Below, one piece after another: positions 25,301 to 35,374 of a stretch of DNA of 48,625 bases. Location of the stretch: the NCBI RefSeq assembly GCF_030684675.1, contig NZ_JAUXXZ010000026.1, forward strand, positions 1 to 48,625, given 5' to 3'. Positions within the stretch are counted from its first letter, which is position 1. Every line of letters begins with the position of its first letter. The DNA is from Daejeonella sp. (GTDB lineage Bacteria; Bacteroidota; Bacteroidia; Sphingobacteriales; Sphingobacteriaceae). Below the pieces are notes generated by a model, which was not told where the DNA came from, ran no database searches, and saw nothing but the letters and a program-made list of their open reading frames with translations. The position numbers were made by a program, and so were the translations under genes.

Positions 25301-25948
25301 CTAAGTTAATTCAGACAGGAGTTTATTGAATGCCTCTTTTAATTCTGAAAGTTCTTTCTCAAGGATTTCAACCCGGGCACTAAGCTGATCGGCAGATGCA
25401 GGGTTTATACCTGATTGATAATCACTAGTGTCTTCGACGCTGTCTCCAAGCAGGTGCACATAACGCACTTCTTTTTGTCCGGGGCGACGTTCAAGTGCTT
25501 TTACAAAACCTCTTTTAGAAAGATCCTGCAAGGTGCTCTGAACTTCTTCAATGCTTTCAAATTCATATAACCTTCCGGAGTTTGTATTCAGTTCGCCAGG
25601 TGTTTGGGGACCTCTGAGGAGGAGCAAACCGATTAAAGCAAGTTCTGCCGGAACCAGCGGGTAGACAATTCCAAGGTTATGTTTGTATTTAACTACCCGG
25701 CTGGAACCACCTGTTGCAGTGGATATTAAACTTTTTTTCTTTAATGAATTTAAGGTCTCAACAATGGTTTCTTCATCATACTGTACAATAGGAGATCTTG
25801 AAGTTTTTTGGTTACACGCAGACTGGAGACCGTTAATTGACATAGGGTAATAATCGGGAGTGGTTCTGCTTTTTTCAATGAGAGAACCCAGAACACGTTG
25901 TTCTTCTGCGTTGAGCTGGGCTAAGGTTTGATTCGAATCCATTCCCAA
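25301..25948 (-). CDS. YceH family protein (DUF480)
   Basis: The 215-residue protein has two winged-helix domains. The family signature is plain: LNAEEQRVLGSLIEKSRTTP followed by YYPMSINGLQSACNQK, NSLKKKSLI, then LLLRGPQTPGELNTNSGRLY and LEKRPGQKEVRYVHLL-like sequence in the second half. The C-terminus is a coiled coil (SARVEILEKELSELKEAFNKL, residues about 190-212). YceH proteins are widespread and presumed to bind nucleic acid, but no process is firmly assigned. ATG at residue 3 is an alternative start. Confidence 0.92.
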   Translation of the reverse strand: MGMDSNQTLAQLNAEEQRVLGSLIEKSRTTPDYYPMSINGLQSACNQKTSRSPIVQYDEETIVETLNSLKKKSLISTATGGSSRVVKYKHNLGIVYPLVPAELALIGLLLLRGPQTPGELNTNSGRLYEFESIEEVQSTLQDLSKRGFVKALERRPGQKEVRYVHLLGDSVEDTSDYQSGINPASADQLSARVEILEKELSELKEAFNKLLSELT

Positions 25949-26002
25949 AGATAAGGTTCTATTTTATTTGCGGGATATGAGGTTTTGATTTAGGTAAATT
26001 GA

Positions 26003-26407
26003 CTAACCAATCATGACCCCAGGCATGTTCACCAGCGGAATTCTGCTTAGATTGGTATCAATGATACTTTCAGGTACAAAGATGAATTTCTTGTCAAAAA
26101 TCTGTCCGCCGATATAATAACTAAGCCAATATTCATTAGTTAGGCCGAGAACCTGTTCATCAATCAGCTCAATGGCCACATAATCCCGGGCAGCTACCAT
26201 ACCTATTGAATGACGTAAAACAGATGTTTTTACCTGTTTCCCATTTTTTTCACCATATCCCTTAGAACTTACAAGGACGGTTTCAATAGGCTCATCCTTG
26301 AGGTTCAGCAGATAAACCTTCCAGTTTTTAACTTCTGGCGTAGAGGATTCCAGAACGACAGCTATTGCTACGTTTTCGACTATGTTTTCAGGCAAATCTT
26401 TTTTCAT
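26003..26407 (-). CDS. Conserved hypothetical protein beside topA
   Basis: The 134-residue product has no signal peptide or membrane span. Beta strands alternate with short turns (NVAIAVVLE, NWKVYLLNL, ETVLVSSKGYG, DYVAIELID, YWLSYYIGGQIFDKKFIFV), which suggests a small beta-barrel or beta-sandwich. No family or catalytic motif is recognised. It starts 32 nt downstream of topA on the same strand and is probably in the same transcript, so a link with DNA topology or with translation-related genes of this block is possible but unproven. Confidence 0.75.
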   Translation of the reverse strand: MKKDLPENIVENVAIAVVLESSTPEVKNWKVYLLNLKDEPIETVLVSSKGYGEKNGKQVKTSVLRHSIGMVAARDYVAIELIDEQVLGLTNEYWLSYYIGGQIFDKKFIFVPESIIDTNLSRIPLVNMPGVMIG

Positions 26408-26439
26408 GAGGTATATAACCTTATTTCCTATCCCTTCGC

Positions 26440-29022
26440 CTATTTTTTAACTAGCTTTTTGGTGCTTTTCTTAACTGCTACTTTCTTCACAACCTTCTTA
26501 GCTTTCGCTGCAAATGCATCGGGAACCTGTTCTTCGATTAGCTTTTTAACGGCCTCGAGAGAAAGTGAAGCCAGTTCTTCAGGACTGTATTTGTCGTTGT
26601 TGCTTTTGTTCTTTCCAAGCTTTAGCATTTGCTTGCCAAAACGAATGAAAGGTCCCCATCTTCCATTTTCAAGTGCTATTTTTTCAGATGGCCAGGCTTG
26701 TATAAATCGGTTGGACTCTTTTTCGACTTTATTACTGATTAATTCATTGATTTCTGTCTGACCTAACTGCTCAAAATTATAGCGCACTGGGACATTGATA
26801 TAGAGGTTATTCCACTTTATAAATGGACCGAAACGACCTTTACCTTTAGTTACAGGCAGGTTTTCATATTGGGCAATAGGAGCTTCAGCGATATTTTTTT
26901 GATCGATAAGTTCAATAGCGCGATCCATATTCACTGAAAGTGGATCTTCACCCTTGGGTAAGGAGATGAAACTTTCACCCCATTTGATATAGGGTCCGAA
27001 ACGACCTAATCCCACGCTAAGTTCCTTACCCTGGTAATCTTCCAGCTGGAAGGGGAGCTTAAAGAGATCAAGAGCCTCTGGTAAAGTGATGGTTTCGATC
27101 ATTTGTCCGGCACGAAGGCTCGCATAACGTGGTTTTTCATCCTCCTCATTTTCCTGCGATTCACCAATCTGAACAAAAGGTCCATATCTTCCAATGCGCA
27201 CAGATATTTTCTTCCCGCTTTCAGGGTCCTTACCAAGCTCCCTTTCGCCGCTGGCTCTATTCGCAGTTTGCAGGGTGTTTTCCACCTCAGTATGGAAAGG
27301 ATTGTAAAAGGAGCGGAGCATTTCTGTCCAGTTTTTTAATCCTTGTGCAATTTCATCAAACTCTTTTTCAACTTTGGCTGTAAAGTTGAAATCAACAATG
27401 CCCTTGAAATGTTCTACCAGAAAATCATTTACTACAGCACCAATATCTGTGGGGAATAGTTTATTTTTTTCTGCTCCGGTATTTTCTGATTTTGTTGCTG
27501 AACTAATCTTCCCATCTTTCAGGCTAATTACCTGAAAATCACGCTTTTTACCTTCACGTTCTTCTTTGACAACATATCCCCGGTTCTGTATAGTGGAAAT
27601 GGTAGGAGCATAAGTAGATGGCCGGCCAATACCCAATTCTTCGAGTTTCTTAACAAGACTGGCTTCAGTATAGCGTGCCGGTGGTCTTGAATAACGCTCA
27701 GTAGCGTTCATTTCACGTAAATTCAGTTTCTGACCTTTGCTTAAAGGGGGCAGAATCGAGTTTTCGTTTTCTTCATCGAGGTTGATTTCAACTTCTTCCT
27801 CATCTTTAGATTCAAAGTAAACCTTAAGGAATCCGTCAAATTTCATTACCTCCCCATTAGCCACAAATTCTTCAGGACGGGTTGAAATATTAATTCTGGC
27901 GGTAGTTTTTTCGAAGTTTGCATCCGACATTTGGGAAGCAATTGAACGCTTCCAGATCAGTTCGTACAAACGTTGTTCTGATGAATCACCGCTGATTCTA
28001 TGCTGCTCGAAGTAGGTAGGTCTTATCGCTTCGTGAGCTTCCTGTGCACCTGCAGATTTAGTTTTAAATTTTCTTAAATTATGATATTTTTCTCCATATG
28101 CAGATCTGATCTCATCTGCAGCAGCATTCAGTGCAGTATCTGACAGGTTAACCGAGTCGGTACGCATATACGTGATTTTACCGCTTTCGTATAGTTTCTG
28201 AGCTACCGACATGGTTCTGGCAACTGAAAAACCTAATTTTCTGCTGGCTTCCTGTTGCAGAGTGGAGGTGGTAAAAGGTGGAGCCGGACTTCTTTTTGTG
28301 GGTCTGGTTTCCAGGCTATTTACGGTATAGACTGCATTAATACAATCCTTCAGAAAATTCTCAGCTTCAGGTGCTTTTTCAAAGCGCTCAGGCAATTCAG
28401 CCCTGAAAATTTCTTTTTGATTATCGGTAGAAAATACAGCTACAACACGAAATGCGGCAGTGGCGGTGAATTTGTTTACTTCACGTTCACGGTCCACGAT
28501 TAATCGTACTGCAACTGATTGTACGCGTCCTGCAGAAAGGGAAGGTTTTACCTTTTTCCACAATACCGGTGATAGTTCAAAACCAACCAGACGGTCTAAA
28601 ACTCTTCGTGCCTGCTGAGCATAAACTAAATTATAATCAATCTTTCGGGGTGTTTCAATTGCTTTGAGAATGGCTGTCTTAGTTATTTCATGGAAGACGA
28701 TGCGCTTAGTTTTATCTTCTTTCAGACCCAAAGTCTCAAATAGATGCCATGAAATTGCTTCTCCCTCGCGGTCCTCATCCGATGCAAGCCATACCATTTC
28801 TGCATCCTTAGCCAATTTCTTTAATTCATTAACTACGGCTTTTTTATCTGAAGGAACTTCATAGCGCTGTTCAAAATTGTTGTTCACATTAATTGCATCA
28901 TCGGTCTTGATCAGGTCGCGGATATGACCATAGCTTGATTTGACTAGAAAATCTTTTCCAAGATATCCTTCGATGGTTTTGGCTTTTGCCGGTGACTCAA
29001 CAATAAGTAAATTTTTGGCCAT
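26440..29022 (-). CDS. topA: DNA topoisomerase I (type IA)
   Basis: The 860-residue enzyme relaxes negative supercoils through a 5'-phosphotyrosine. It opens with the Toprim domain (LLIVESPAKAKTIEGYLG; acidic DEDREGEAISWH), followed by the type IA core with active-site Tyr in GKITYMRTDSVNLS and the LGIGRPSTYAPTISTIQNRGYV block. Instead of zinc fingers the C-terminus has about four glycine-rich repeats (RIGRYGPFVQIGE, GRFGPYIKWGE, GRFGPFIKWNN, GRWGPFIRFGK), then a lysine-rich tail (KKVVKKVAVKKSTKKLVKK). This build is usual for Bacteroidota. It leads a probable operon with the hypothetical gene at 26003. Confidence 0.97.
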   Translation of the reverse strand: MAKNLLIVESPAKAKTIEGYLGKDFLVKSSYGHIRDLIKTDDAINVNNNFEQRYEVPSDKKAVVNELKKLAKDAEMVWLASDEDREGEAISWHLFETLGLKEDKTKRIVFHEITKTAILKAIETPRKIDYNLVYAQQARRVLDRLVGFELSPVLWKKVKPSLSAGRVQSVAVRLIVDREREVNKFTATAAFRVVAVFSTDNQKEIFRAELPERFEKAPEAENFLKDCINAVYTVNSLETRPTKRSPAPPFTTSTLQQEASRKLGFSVARTMSVAQKLYESGKITYMRTDSVNLSDTALNAAADEIRSAYGEKYHNLRKFKTKSAGAQEAHEAIRPTYFEQHRISGDSSEQRLYELIWKRSIASQMSDANFEKTTARINISTRPEEFVANGEVMKFDGFLKVYFESKDEEEVEINLDEENENSILPPLSKGQKLNLREMNATERYSRPPARYTEASLVKKLEELGIGRPSTYAPTISTIQNRGYVVKEEREGKKRDFQVISLKDGKISSATKSENTGAEKNKLFPTDIGAVVNDFLVEHFKGIVDFNFTAKVEKEFDEIAQGLKNWTEMLRSFYNPFHTEVENTLQTANRASGERELGKDPESGKKISVRIGRYGPFVQIGESQENEEDEKPRYASLRAGQMIETITLPEALDLFKLPFQLEDYQGKELSVGLGRFGPYIKWGESFISLPKGEDPLSVNMDRAIELIDQKNIAEAPIAQYENLPVTKGKGRFGPFIKWNNLYINVPVRYNFEQLGQTEINELISNKVEKESNRFIQAWPSEKIALENGRWGPFIRFGKQMLKLGKNKSNNDKYSPEELASLSLEAVKKLIEEQVPDAFAAKAKKVVKKVAVKKSTKKLVKK

Positions 29023-29162
29023 TAAATTCTTTGATATTCTGCAAATAAAGGGATTATAAAAGGGAAAGACAAATAAGCGTCCAGCAGAATTGATTTTCCG
29101 GACTAAAAAAGGATAGAATTATCGAAAATTTTAAAAAGAATTGGATTCAATTAAGGATCAGG

Positions 29163-30251
29163 TCAGACCAGAAATCCACCACCAATCAAATCATTTCCTT
29201 CATAGAAAACTGCCGATTGACCCGGTGCAATTCCCGATACTGAATGATGGAAATTAATCCGGATCATTTCGCCTTCCTGCGTCAGGGTACTCATTGCACC
29301 CGAATCTTTATATCTGATCTTGCTTATAGCTTCGATTGGTTCCGGTATGCTGTCATATTTTACCAGATTGATATTTCTTACCAGAGCTTCAGATTTCTCG
29401 AGTTCATCGATCGTACCCAGCATGACTGTGTTGCTTTCGGGAAGTATGCGTGTTACAAACATAGGGTGGCCAAAGGCTACACCCAATCCTTTACGCTGTC
29501 CGATAGTATAATAAGGATAACCCAGGTGTTTTCCCGCGATGCTGCCATCGCTGAGCATAAAGTTTCCCGGACCGATACGCTCATCGAGATCCTGAACCTT
29601 ATTTCTTAGAAAAGCACGGTAGTCATTATCTGGAACAAAGCAAATCTCATAACTTTCAGATTTATTGGCCAGTTCGAATTGTCCCATATCCTTAGCCATC
29701 TGTCTGATCTCTGATTTTGCAAAGCTTCCCAAAGGAAACTGTGTACGGGCTAAATTTTCCTGAGATACCCCCCAAAGCACATAAGACTGATCTTTATGTT
29801 CATCCTTTCCTTTAGAGATCACATACCTGCCATTATCCTGTAAACGGATATTGGCGTAATGTCCGGTAGCAATAAACTCACAATCCAGCTTATCAGCACG
29901 TTTTAAGAGGGCTTCCCATTTGATATGCGTATTACATAAAACACAGGGATTAGGGGTTCTGCCTGCAATATATTCATCAACAAAATTGTCGATCACAAAA
30001 TCTCCAAACTCAGAACGGATATCCAGAATATAATGAGGAAAACCATAGGCAACTGCAAGGGCACGGGCATCATTGATACTATCCAGACTGCAGCAACCCG
30101 TTTCTTTTGATGAGCCCCCGGAAGAAGCATAATCCCAGGTTTTCATGGTCAGGCCGATTACTTCATAGCCCTGTTCATGCAGCATAACCGCAGCAACAGA
30201 ACTATCCACTCCACCACTCATTGCAACCAGTACTCTTCCTTTTTTGCTCAT
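29163..30251 (-). CDS. mnmA: tRNA-specific 2-thiouridylase
   Basis: The 362-residue enzyme makes the 2-thio group of 5-methylaminomethyl-2-thiouridine at the wobble base of Lys, Glu and Gln tRNAs. It has the PP-loop ATP site MSGGVDSSVAA (residues 11-21), the first catalytic cysteine in TPNPCVLCNTHIKW, the second in KSESYEICFVPDNDY, and the central TGHYA and KDQSYVLWG motifs. The C-terminal beta-barrel includes GIAPGQSAVFYEGNDLIGGG. Length is normal. A -7-like TATCTTTG lies on the minus strand at 30292-30299. Confidence 0.97.
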   Translation of the reverse strand: MSKKGRVLVAMSGGVDSSVAAVMLHEQGYEVIGLTMKTWDYASSGGSSKETGCCSLDSINDARALAVAYGFPHYILDIRSEFGDFVIDNFVDEYIAGRTPNPCVLCNTHIKWEALLKRADKLDCEFIATGHYANIRLQDNGRYVISKGKDEHKDQSYVLWGVSQENLARTQFPLGSFAKSEIRQMAKDMGQFELANKSESYEICFVPDNDYRAFLRNKVQDLDERIGPGNFMLSDGSIAGKHLGYPYYTIGQRKGLGVAFGHPMFVTRILPESNTVMLGTIDELEKSEALVRNINLVKYDSIPEPIEAISKIRYKDSGAMSTLTQEGEMIRINFHHSVSGIAPGQSAVFYEGNDLIGGGFLV

Positions 30252-30291
30252 TGAAATTTCAGGCCGTATACTGGCCTCTTGTAATTATTTG

Positions 30292-30299
30292 CAAAGATA
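30292..30299 (-). promoter_or_regulatory. Candidate -7 box for mnmA
   Basis: Reads TATCTTTG on the minus strand, matching TAnnTTTG, 41 nt upstream of the mnmA ATG. No -33 TTTG is seen at 19-nt spacing. Confidence 0.45.
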
Positions 30300-30341
30300 A
30301 GGGTTTTGCCTATTCAGATGGTCAGATTGGGGTAAATTATG

Positions 30342-30372
30342 GATGAGATATGAAATATGAGATATGAGATGG
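30342..30372. repeat. Short tandem ATGAGAT-type repeat
   Basis: Three or four imperfect units of (AT)GAGATATGA follow each other between mnmA and the glycoside hydrolase gene. It is simple-sequence filler with no gene. Confidence 0.6.
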
Positions 30373-30436
30373 ATGTTGTTAGAGGTAACTGATATTTTCC
30401 AATGCCTGATGTGTGCCCTCTTGGGAAAACTGAAGG

Positions 30437-31495
30437 TTATTTATTATTCAGTTTTTTGATGAGATCAGTTTCTTCCTTACGATATGGTCTTCCATCCGGC
30501 CAGAAAATGTCGTGAAACCACAATTCAGGCTGAGCACCATCCTGAATGGGTTTATCCCAGGCATAAATTGTATTTGTTTTTCCGGCTACCAGCCCCCAAT
30601 TAATTGCACCAATATTCTCCTTTTGCAACAGGGGCATCGTATTGGCGAAAGTACTGTTATTTGTCCTTGCCATATATTCAGTACAGATCAGGGGTCTGCC
30701 ATGTGTTTTTAAAACTTGCAAAACTCGTTTATGCCATTCAGCTGCTTCATAGTCATGATAGGTTATGATGTCGGAATTCAGGACCTGAAATGCATTCAGT
30801 TTTTCAAAATCCCACCTCCAGAGTCCGACTGATAATGGCTGATCAGGATTAACTTGTCTTGCCCATTCAAAAACCTTTGTTAACAAGGGCAGGGAAGTTT
30901 CCAGTTTGCCCGAATTGCCTGGCTCATTGTATAAATCCCATAAAAGAATGCGCTTATCCTTAGCAAAATGACGCATTACATCCTTGACATAGGTTTCAAG
31001 TGCAGAAAAGTTCTCAGTCTCCCTGTAATTCGGATCACCCGGATCCTGAACCCAGCCTGAATTATGTATGCCCGGTTTAGGAGAGGGTTGTTTCCCAATG
31101 ACTCCAATCTTATTCCAGCAATCGTCAAAAAACACGAAAATGGTTTTGATTTTATGTTTATCAGCAATACTGAGGTATTGATCGATCCTGCCTTTAAAGC
31201 CCACAGGATCTTGTTTATAGGCAAGACTGTGTAAATAAACGCGCATGGTATTAAAGCCGATTCCTTCAGCCCATCCCAATTCACGATCGATAGTTTGGGG
31301 ATCAAAACTGGGAGCCTGCCACATCTCCAGCTGGTTAATCGCGGTGCTTGGAATAAAATTGGCACCGTTGATCCAAGGATTCTCTTTTTGCCAGCTATTA
31401 GCTTTTTCTATACTCCATTTACCTGCAATTTGTGCACTTGCATCAAAAATTACAGTTATAAATAATGCAGCTAAAATGATGTATTTGATCTTCAT
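30437..31495 (-). CDS. Secreted glycoside hydrolase, GH5/cellulase-like clan A
   Basis: The 352-residue protein has a signal peptide (ending DASAQ) and a (beta/alpha)8 hydrolase domain. Conserved points are WINGANFIPSTAINQLEMW, GFNTMRVYLHSLAY, the acid/base glutamate in WDLYNEPGN (near residue 194), DIITYHDYE, and the nucleophile glutamate in PLICTEYMAR (near residue 275), then NWGLVAGKTNTIYAWD. Both catalytic glutamates are present, so it is likely active and retaining. The substrate (beta-mannan, glucan or another beta-glycan) cannot be fixed. The gene stands alone, with no SusC/SusD pair nearby. Confidence 0.85.
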   Translation of the reverse strand: MKIKYIILAALFITVIFDASAQIAGKWSIEKANSWQKENPWINGANFIPSTAINQLEMWQAPSFDPQTIDRELGWAEGIGFNTMRVYLHSLAYKQDPVGFKGRIDQYLSIADKHKIKTIFVFFDDCWNKIGVIGKQPSPKPGIHNSGWVQDPGDPNYRETENFSALETYVKDVMRHFAKDKRILLWDLYNEPGNSGKLETSLPLLTKVFEWARQVNPDQPLSVGLWRWDFEKLNAFQVLNSDIITYHDYEAAEWHKRVLQVLKTHGRPLICTEYMARTNNSTFANTMPLLQKENIGAINWGLVAGKTNTIYAWDKPIQDGAQPELWFHDIFWPDGRPYRKEETDLIKKLNNK

Positions 31496-31793
31496 CTTTA
31501 ATTATTGATTTTGCTTTCAATGAAATTGATCTGCCGCCTGATATTAATATTCAATACAGATTGGAAAATATGAATTTAATCCATTTGCTGGATAAATTAT
31601 GGAATATGGTAAAATTATAATGCAGGATCTAATTTAGCCGACCGGGTATTTATATTTTGATAATCTTTTCTCTATATTTTTAAATAATTTCCTCGAGGCA
31701 ATGTTCCTTAGATTGGAGCAAAGCAATTATTTCAGGAAGAATTAATCCCTGGACGATTTAGATAGTCATAAGGAAGAAATTCGGATAAACACT
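31496..31793. other. AT-rich spacer between divergent genes
   Basis: This stretch of about 300 nt separates the divergently read hydrolase and DUF1800 genes and must hold both promoters. No exact TTTG-N19-TAnnTTTG match, hairpin or repeat stood out, and no open frame is convincing. Confidence 0.5.
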
Positions 31794-33773
31794 ATGAAAA
31801 ATATTCTAAAATTTTTTTATCTGCCCATTTTTCTGGCTTTTTGCCTGATAGTCGGTTCATCATTCAAAATTTCTGAATCTGACAGGATCAAATTTCCCTA
31901 TAAAAAAGCTGGTTTGACCGAACGTCAGGCTGCTGCCCATTTATTGAATCGTTTTACATTCGGAGCCCGTCCCGGGGATATTGATGAGCTGGTTAACATT
32001 GGACTGGAGAAATGGTTTTCTCAACAATTGGCCGCCGGGCAGAAGGATGATGAGTTGAATAAAAGGCTTGCATCATATGATGCAATCAATCTTAGCAATA
32101 CGGAAGTGGTTAAACTCTTTCCCAAGAATGCACAGATTTTACGTTTGGCGATAAAAGACGGTCTGATTAACAAGGATTCAGTTAATCTGTCTGACATGAA
32201 GAAGTACCATGCAACTTTAGTAGAATATATGCGTGATAAGGGTTATAGACCGCAAGCAGAACTTTTCAGGCAACTTGTTAATCAAAAGATCTTAAGAGCT
32301 GTATACAGTAATAATCAGCTTCAGGAAGTTTTAACAGATTTCTGGTTCAACCATTTTAACGTTTCGATCACCAAAAATATTTGTGCTGAATATATCCCGG
32401 CCTATGAACGGGATGTGATCAGACCCAATGCGAATGGCAGGTTTGAAGATTTGCTCATTGCCACAGCTAAATCTCCCGCTATGCTCTTCTTCCTGGATAA
32501 TTTTAGCAGTTCGGGGACTAGTGAGAGTACTATAATGACTGTAAATGATAATGTCAGGAGTCAGGTTTTGGCAAAGGCAAGAATGCAAATGGCCGATACC
32601 AATTCTATGAGAGCTCAAGCTTTGAAAAAAGTACAGCAGAACAGAAAAAATCAAGGCTTGAATGAAAATTACGCACGCGAATTGATGGAGTTGCACACTA
32701 TGGGAGTGGATGGAGGTTATACCCAGTCGGATGTAACTCAGGCCGCGCAGGTTCTTACCGGCTGGTCGGTTTACCCGATGGACAATGCTTATGGAAATCC
32801 ATTGAGAAATATGATTGAAAAAGCAGGAGTAGAGAACTTGAAGAAAAGAGGCTTTGTAATAGAGGGAGATTTCCTTTTTGCTGCAAATCGGCATGACAGA
32901 GGCGAAAAAGTGGTTCTGGGTAAAGCTTTTCCTGCAAATGGTGGTTATGAAGAGGGTTTTGAACTTTTAAAAATGCTTGCTAATCATACTTCAACCGCGA
33001 AATTCATCTCCCGTAAACTAGCGGTACGATTTGTTAATGATAATCCATCTGAAACTTTGATTGAAAAGATGGCAGAAACGTTTAAGCAAAAGGATGGTGA
33101 TATTTCAGCGATCCTGATGCGTATGGTATCTTCCACTGAATTCTGGTCGGCTGAGTCTATACGTGAGAAGACAAAATCTCCTTTTGAACTGGCTATAAGT
33201 GCTGTCAGAGGCTTGAATGCAGATGTCAATCAACCATTTCAGTTGAACAGCTGGATCAGTAGAATGGGTCAGAAAATGTATTTTTATCAGGCTCCGACCG
33301 GTTTTCCGGATAAAGGACAATACTGGATTAATACAGGTTCTTTGCTGAACAGGATGAATTTCGGTTTGGCACTTGCTGCTCAGCGGATTCCTGGTGTCAT
33401 GTTGAACTTGCTTGCTTTGAATAAAAACAGAGAACCTGAAAGTTCTGAATCTGCTTTGCATCAGTATAGCGAATTAATTCTTCCTGAACGGGATCTCGAA
33501 AAAACGATCTCACGTTTAATTCCTATGTTAAATGATCCTGAGCTTATTAAAAAGGTTGAAAGGGCTGCATCACTCAATGTGGTGCAACAACCAAAGGCAA
33601 TAATGGTAAATGAAGATGCCCGGCAGATGAGTGATGGAACAGAACCAAAAATAAGTAAAACCATTTCGGGAAATAGGTTAAACAGTCAGGGACAAACACA
33701 AAATGCCGATAATTTGATGCTTGCACAGGTAGTTGGGGTGATTTTGGGTTCTCCGGAGTTTCAAAGGAAGTGA
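31794..33773 (+). CDS. DUF1800 domain protein
   Basis: The 659-residue exported protein has a hydrophobic leader (residues about 1-25). The DUF1800 hallmark opening is GLTERQAAAHLLNRFTFG, with later motifs DFWFNHFNV, NENYARELMELHTMG, VTQAAQVLTGWS, KFISRKLAVRFV and a GFPDKGQYW-like segment near the C-terminus. DUF1800 genes almost always sit next to a DUF1501 gene, as here (17-nt gap). The pair is widespread in environmental and marine bacteria. A joint role at the cell surface or in export of a product is commonly supposed, but no reaction is known. The C-terminal approximately 100 residues are low in motif content. Confidence 0.93.
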   Translation: MKNILKFFYLPIFLAFCLIVGSSFKISESDRIKFPYKKAGLTERQAAAHLLNRFTFGARPGDIDELVNIGLEKWFSQQLAAGQKDDELNKRLASYDAINLSNTEVVKLFPKNAQILRLAIKDGLINKDSVNLSDMKKYHATLVEYMRDKGYRPQAELFRQLVNQKILRAVYSNNQLQEVLTDFWFNHFNVSITKNICAEYIPAYERDVIRPNANGRFEDLLIATAKSPAMLFFLDNFSSSGTSESTIMTVNDNVRSQVLAKARMQMADTNSMRAQALKKVQQNRKNQGLNENYARELMELHTMGVDGGYTQSDVTQAAQVLTGWSVYPMDNAYGNPLRNMIEKAGVENLKKRGFVIEGDFLFAANRHDRGEKVVLGKAFPANGGYEEGFELLKMLANHTSTAKFISRKLAVRFVNDNPSETLIEKMAETFKQKDGDISAILMRMVSSTEFWSAESIREKTKSPFELAISAVRGLNADVNQPFQLNSWISRMGQKMYFYQAPTGFPDKGQYWINTGSLLNRMNFGLALAAQRIPGVMLNLLALNKNREPESSESALHQYSELILPERDLEKTISRLIPMLNDPELIKKVERAASLNVVQQPKAIMVNEDARQMSDGTEPKISKTISGNRLNSQGQTQNADNLMLAQVVGVILGSPEFQRK

Positions 33774-33790
33774 TATAAAATTACGAGATC

Positions 33791-35053
33791 ATGATATCAA
33801 GAAAAGCATTTTTAAAAGCAGGAGGTCTCACACTTTTTGGGATTGGGATTGGCGGAATACCCGCTTTTATAGCTCAGGCAGCCAATCTTGTGCAGGAACC
33901 AGCACTTTTCAAGAGAAAGAAAATTCTGGTGAGCATATTTCAGCGTGGGGCTATGGATGGCTTGATGGCTGTTAGCCCTTTTAATGATCAATTTCTGAAA
34001 GCCGCGAGACCCGGTTTATTTATGCAGGCAGTTAAGAGCGGGAATATTCCTTCATTAATTGATCTTGATGGACGATTCGGTTTACATCCTGCAATGCAGG
34101 CATTTGAATCAGTGTTTCGCGAAAAACGTCTGGCAATCGTTCATGGAATGGGTTCACCCAATAATACGCGTTCACATTTTGATGCCCAGGATTATATGGA
34201 ATCGGGAACACCTTTTAATAAAGGAACATCCAGTGGCTGGTTGAACAGGGCTGTTGGTCTGCTCGGACATGAAGCAACACCATTTCAGGCTGTAAGTCTG
34301 ACTTCATCAATGCCTCGTTCATTTTATGGGGAAATGCCTGCTTTGGCAATCAGCAATCTGCAGGATTTTTCAATCCAACTACGGGGTAATCAAATGACCG
34401 CCAATCGTATTTCGAAAAGCTTTGAAGAGCTTTATGACCAAACTGCTTCAGGATTATTAAAAAACACAGGTAAAGAAAGTTTTGACGCAGTTAAAATGCT
34501 TCAGAAAACTGATGTAAGAAATTATAAACCTGCTAATGATGTGGTTTATCCAAGCAGTCCGCTTGGCAATTCTTTGAAACAGATCGCTCAACTGATAAAA
34601 ATGGATGTGGGACTCGAAGTTGCATTTGCTGAGTCAGGAGGTTGGGATACCCATTTTAATCAGGGTGCAGCAAATGGGATATTTGCCAGGATTGTGACTG
34701 ATCTGAGTCAGAGTATCATGGCTTTCTGGAAGGATCTGGAAGTTTATCAGGATGATCTGACTGTAATGACCATGACCGAATTTGGGAGAACGGTGAAGCA
34801 AAACGGTACTGGTGGTACTGACCATGGTCGTGCATCCTGTAATTTTATACTGGGGACTGATGTGAACGGAGGAATTGTACATGGAAAAGTGGATACCCTT
34901 GCACCAGAAAATCTGGAAGATGGAAGGGATCTGGCTGTTACTACTGATTTCAGGAGTATTTTCTCGGAGTTAGCTGAACGACATCTTCAGATCGCAGACA
35001 AGCAACTATTGTTTCCAGATTTTGAAGGCGGGAGCATAGGAGTAATGAAGTAA
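33791..35053 (+). CDS. DUF1501 domain protein
   Basis: The 420-residue protein starts with SRKAFLKAGGLTLFGIGIGG, an export signal like a Tat signal but with Arg-Lys in place of Arg-Arg. The core is an alkaline-phosphatase/sulfatase-like fold by family: GAMDGLMAVSPF, the NNTRSHFDAQDYMESG segment, ESGGWDTHFNQG, and TMTEFGRTVKQNGTGGTDHGRA, which hold likely metal-binding His and Asp residues. It is cotranscribed with the DUF1800 gene upstream. Enzyme activity is unproven for the family; a hydrolase role at the envelope is plausible. Confidence 0.93.
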   Translation: MISRKAFLKAGGLTLFGIGIGGIPAFIAQAANLVQEPALFKRKKILVSIFQRGAMDGLMAVSPFNDQFLKAARPGLFMQAVKSGNIPSLIDLDGRFGLHPAMQAFESVFREKRLAIVHGMGSPNNTRSHFDAQDYMESGTPFNKGTSSGWLNRAVGLLGHEATPFQAVSLTSSMPRSFYGEMPALAISNLQDFSIQLRGNQMTANRISKSFEELYDQTASGLLKNTGKESFDAVKMLQKTDVRNYKPANDVVYPSSPLGNSLKQIAQLIKMDVGLEVAFAESGGWDTHFNQGAANGIFARIVTDLSQSIMAFWKDLEVYQDDLTVMTMTEFGRTVKQNGTGGTDHGRASCNFILGTDVNGGIVHGKVDTLAPENLEDGRDLAVTTDFRSIFSELAERHLQIADKQLLFPDFEGGSIGVMK

Positions 35054-35374
35054 TCATATCTAAAGATTTTCTTTCTTTAATTTCAGGTGTATAAAGTATC
35101 AGATCACATATTACATTATTATAAAGACTACACTATTTCCACTATAATGAGCAATTCATTTAATTAGAACAGTCGGATAATCGATTTAAATTCAAGTCAA
35201 GACTATTAATTAAAAGTTTAAAATTTTATCTAATTAGATTTTTTATTTCTTAATTGTAGATTTTTCGACTAATTAATCCTGCTAATTTTCCTAAATAAGC
35301 TTTTTCGGATACCCCTGTTTTGCATTTTATAAGACCTTAATTAACGGGGCACTCCCTTTGCTTTAGTAAGGTCG
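35054..35374. other. AT-rich spacer before the AraC-type regulator
   Basis: About 320 nt with very high A+T and many ATTAAT, TTTTATC and TAATTAG words from 35150 to 35290. No open frame, promoter match or strong hairpin is seen. It may contain the regulator's own control region. Confidence 0.5.
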
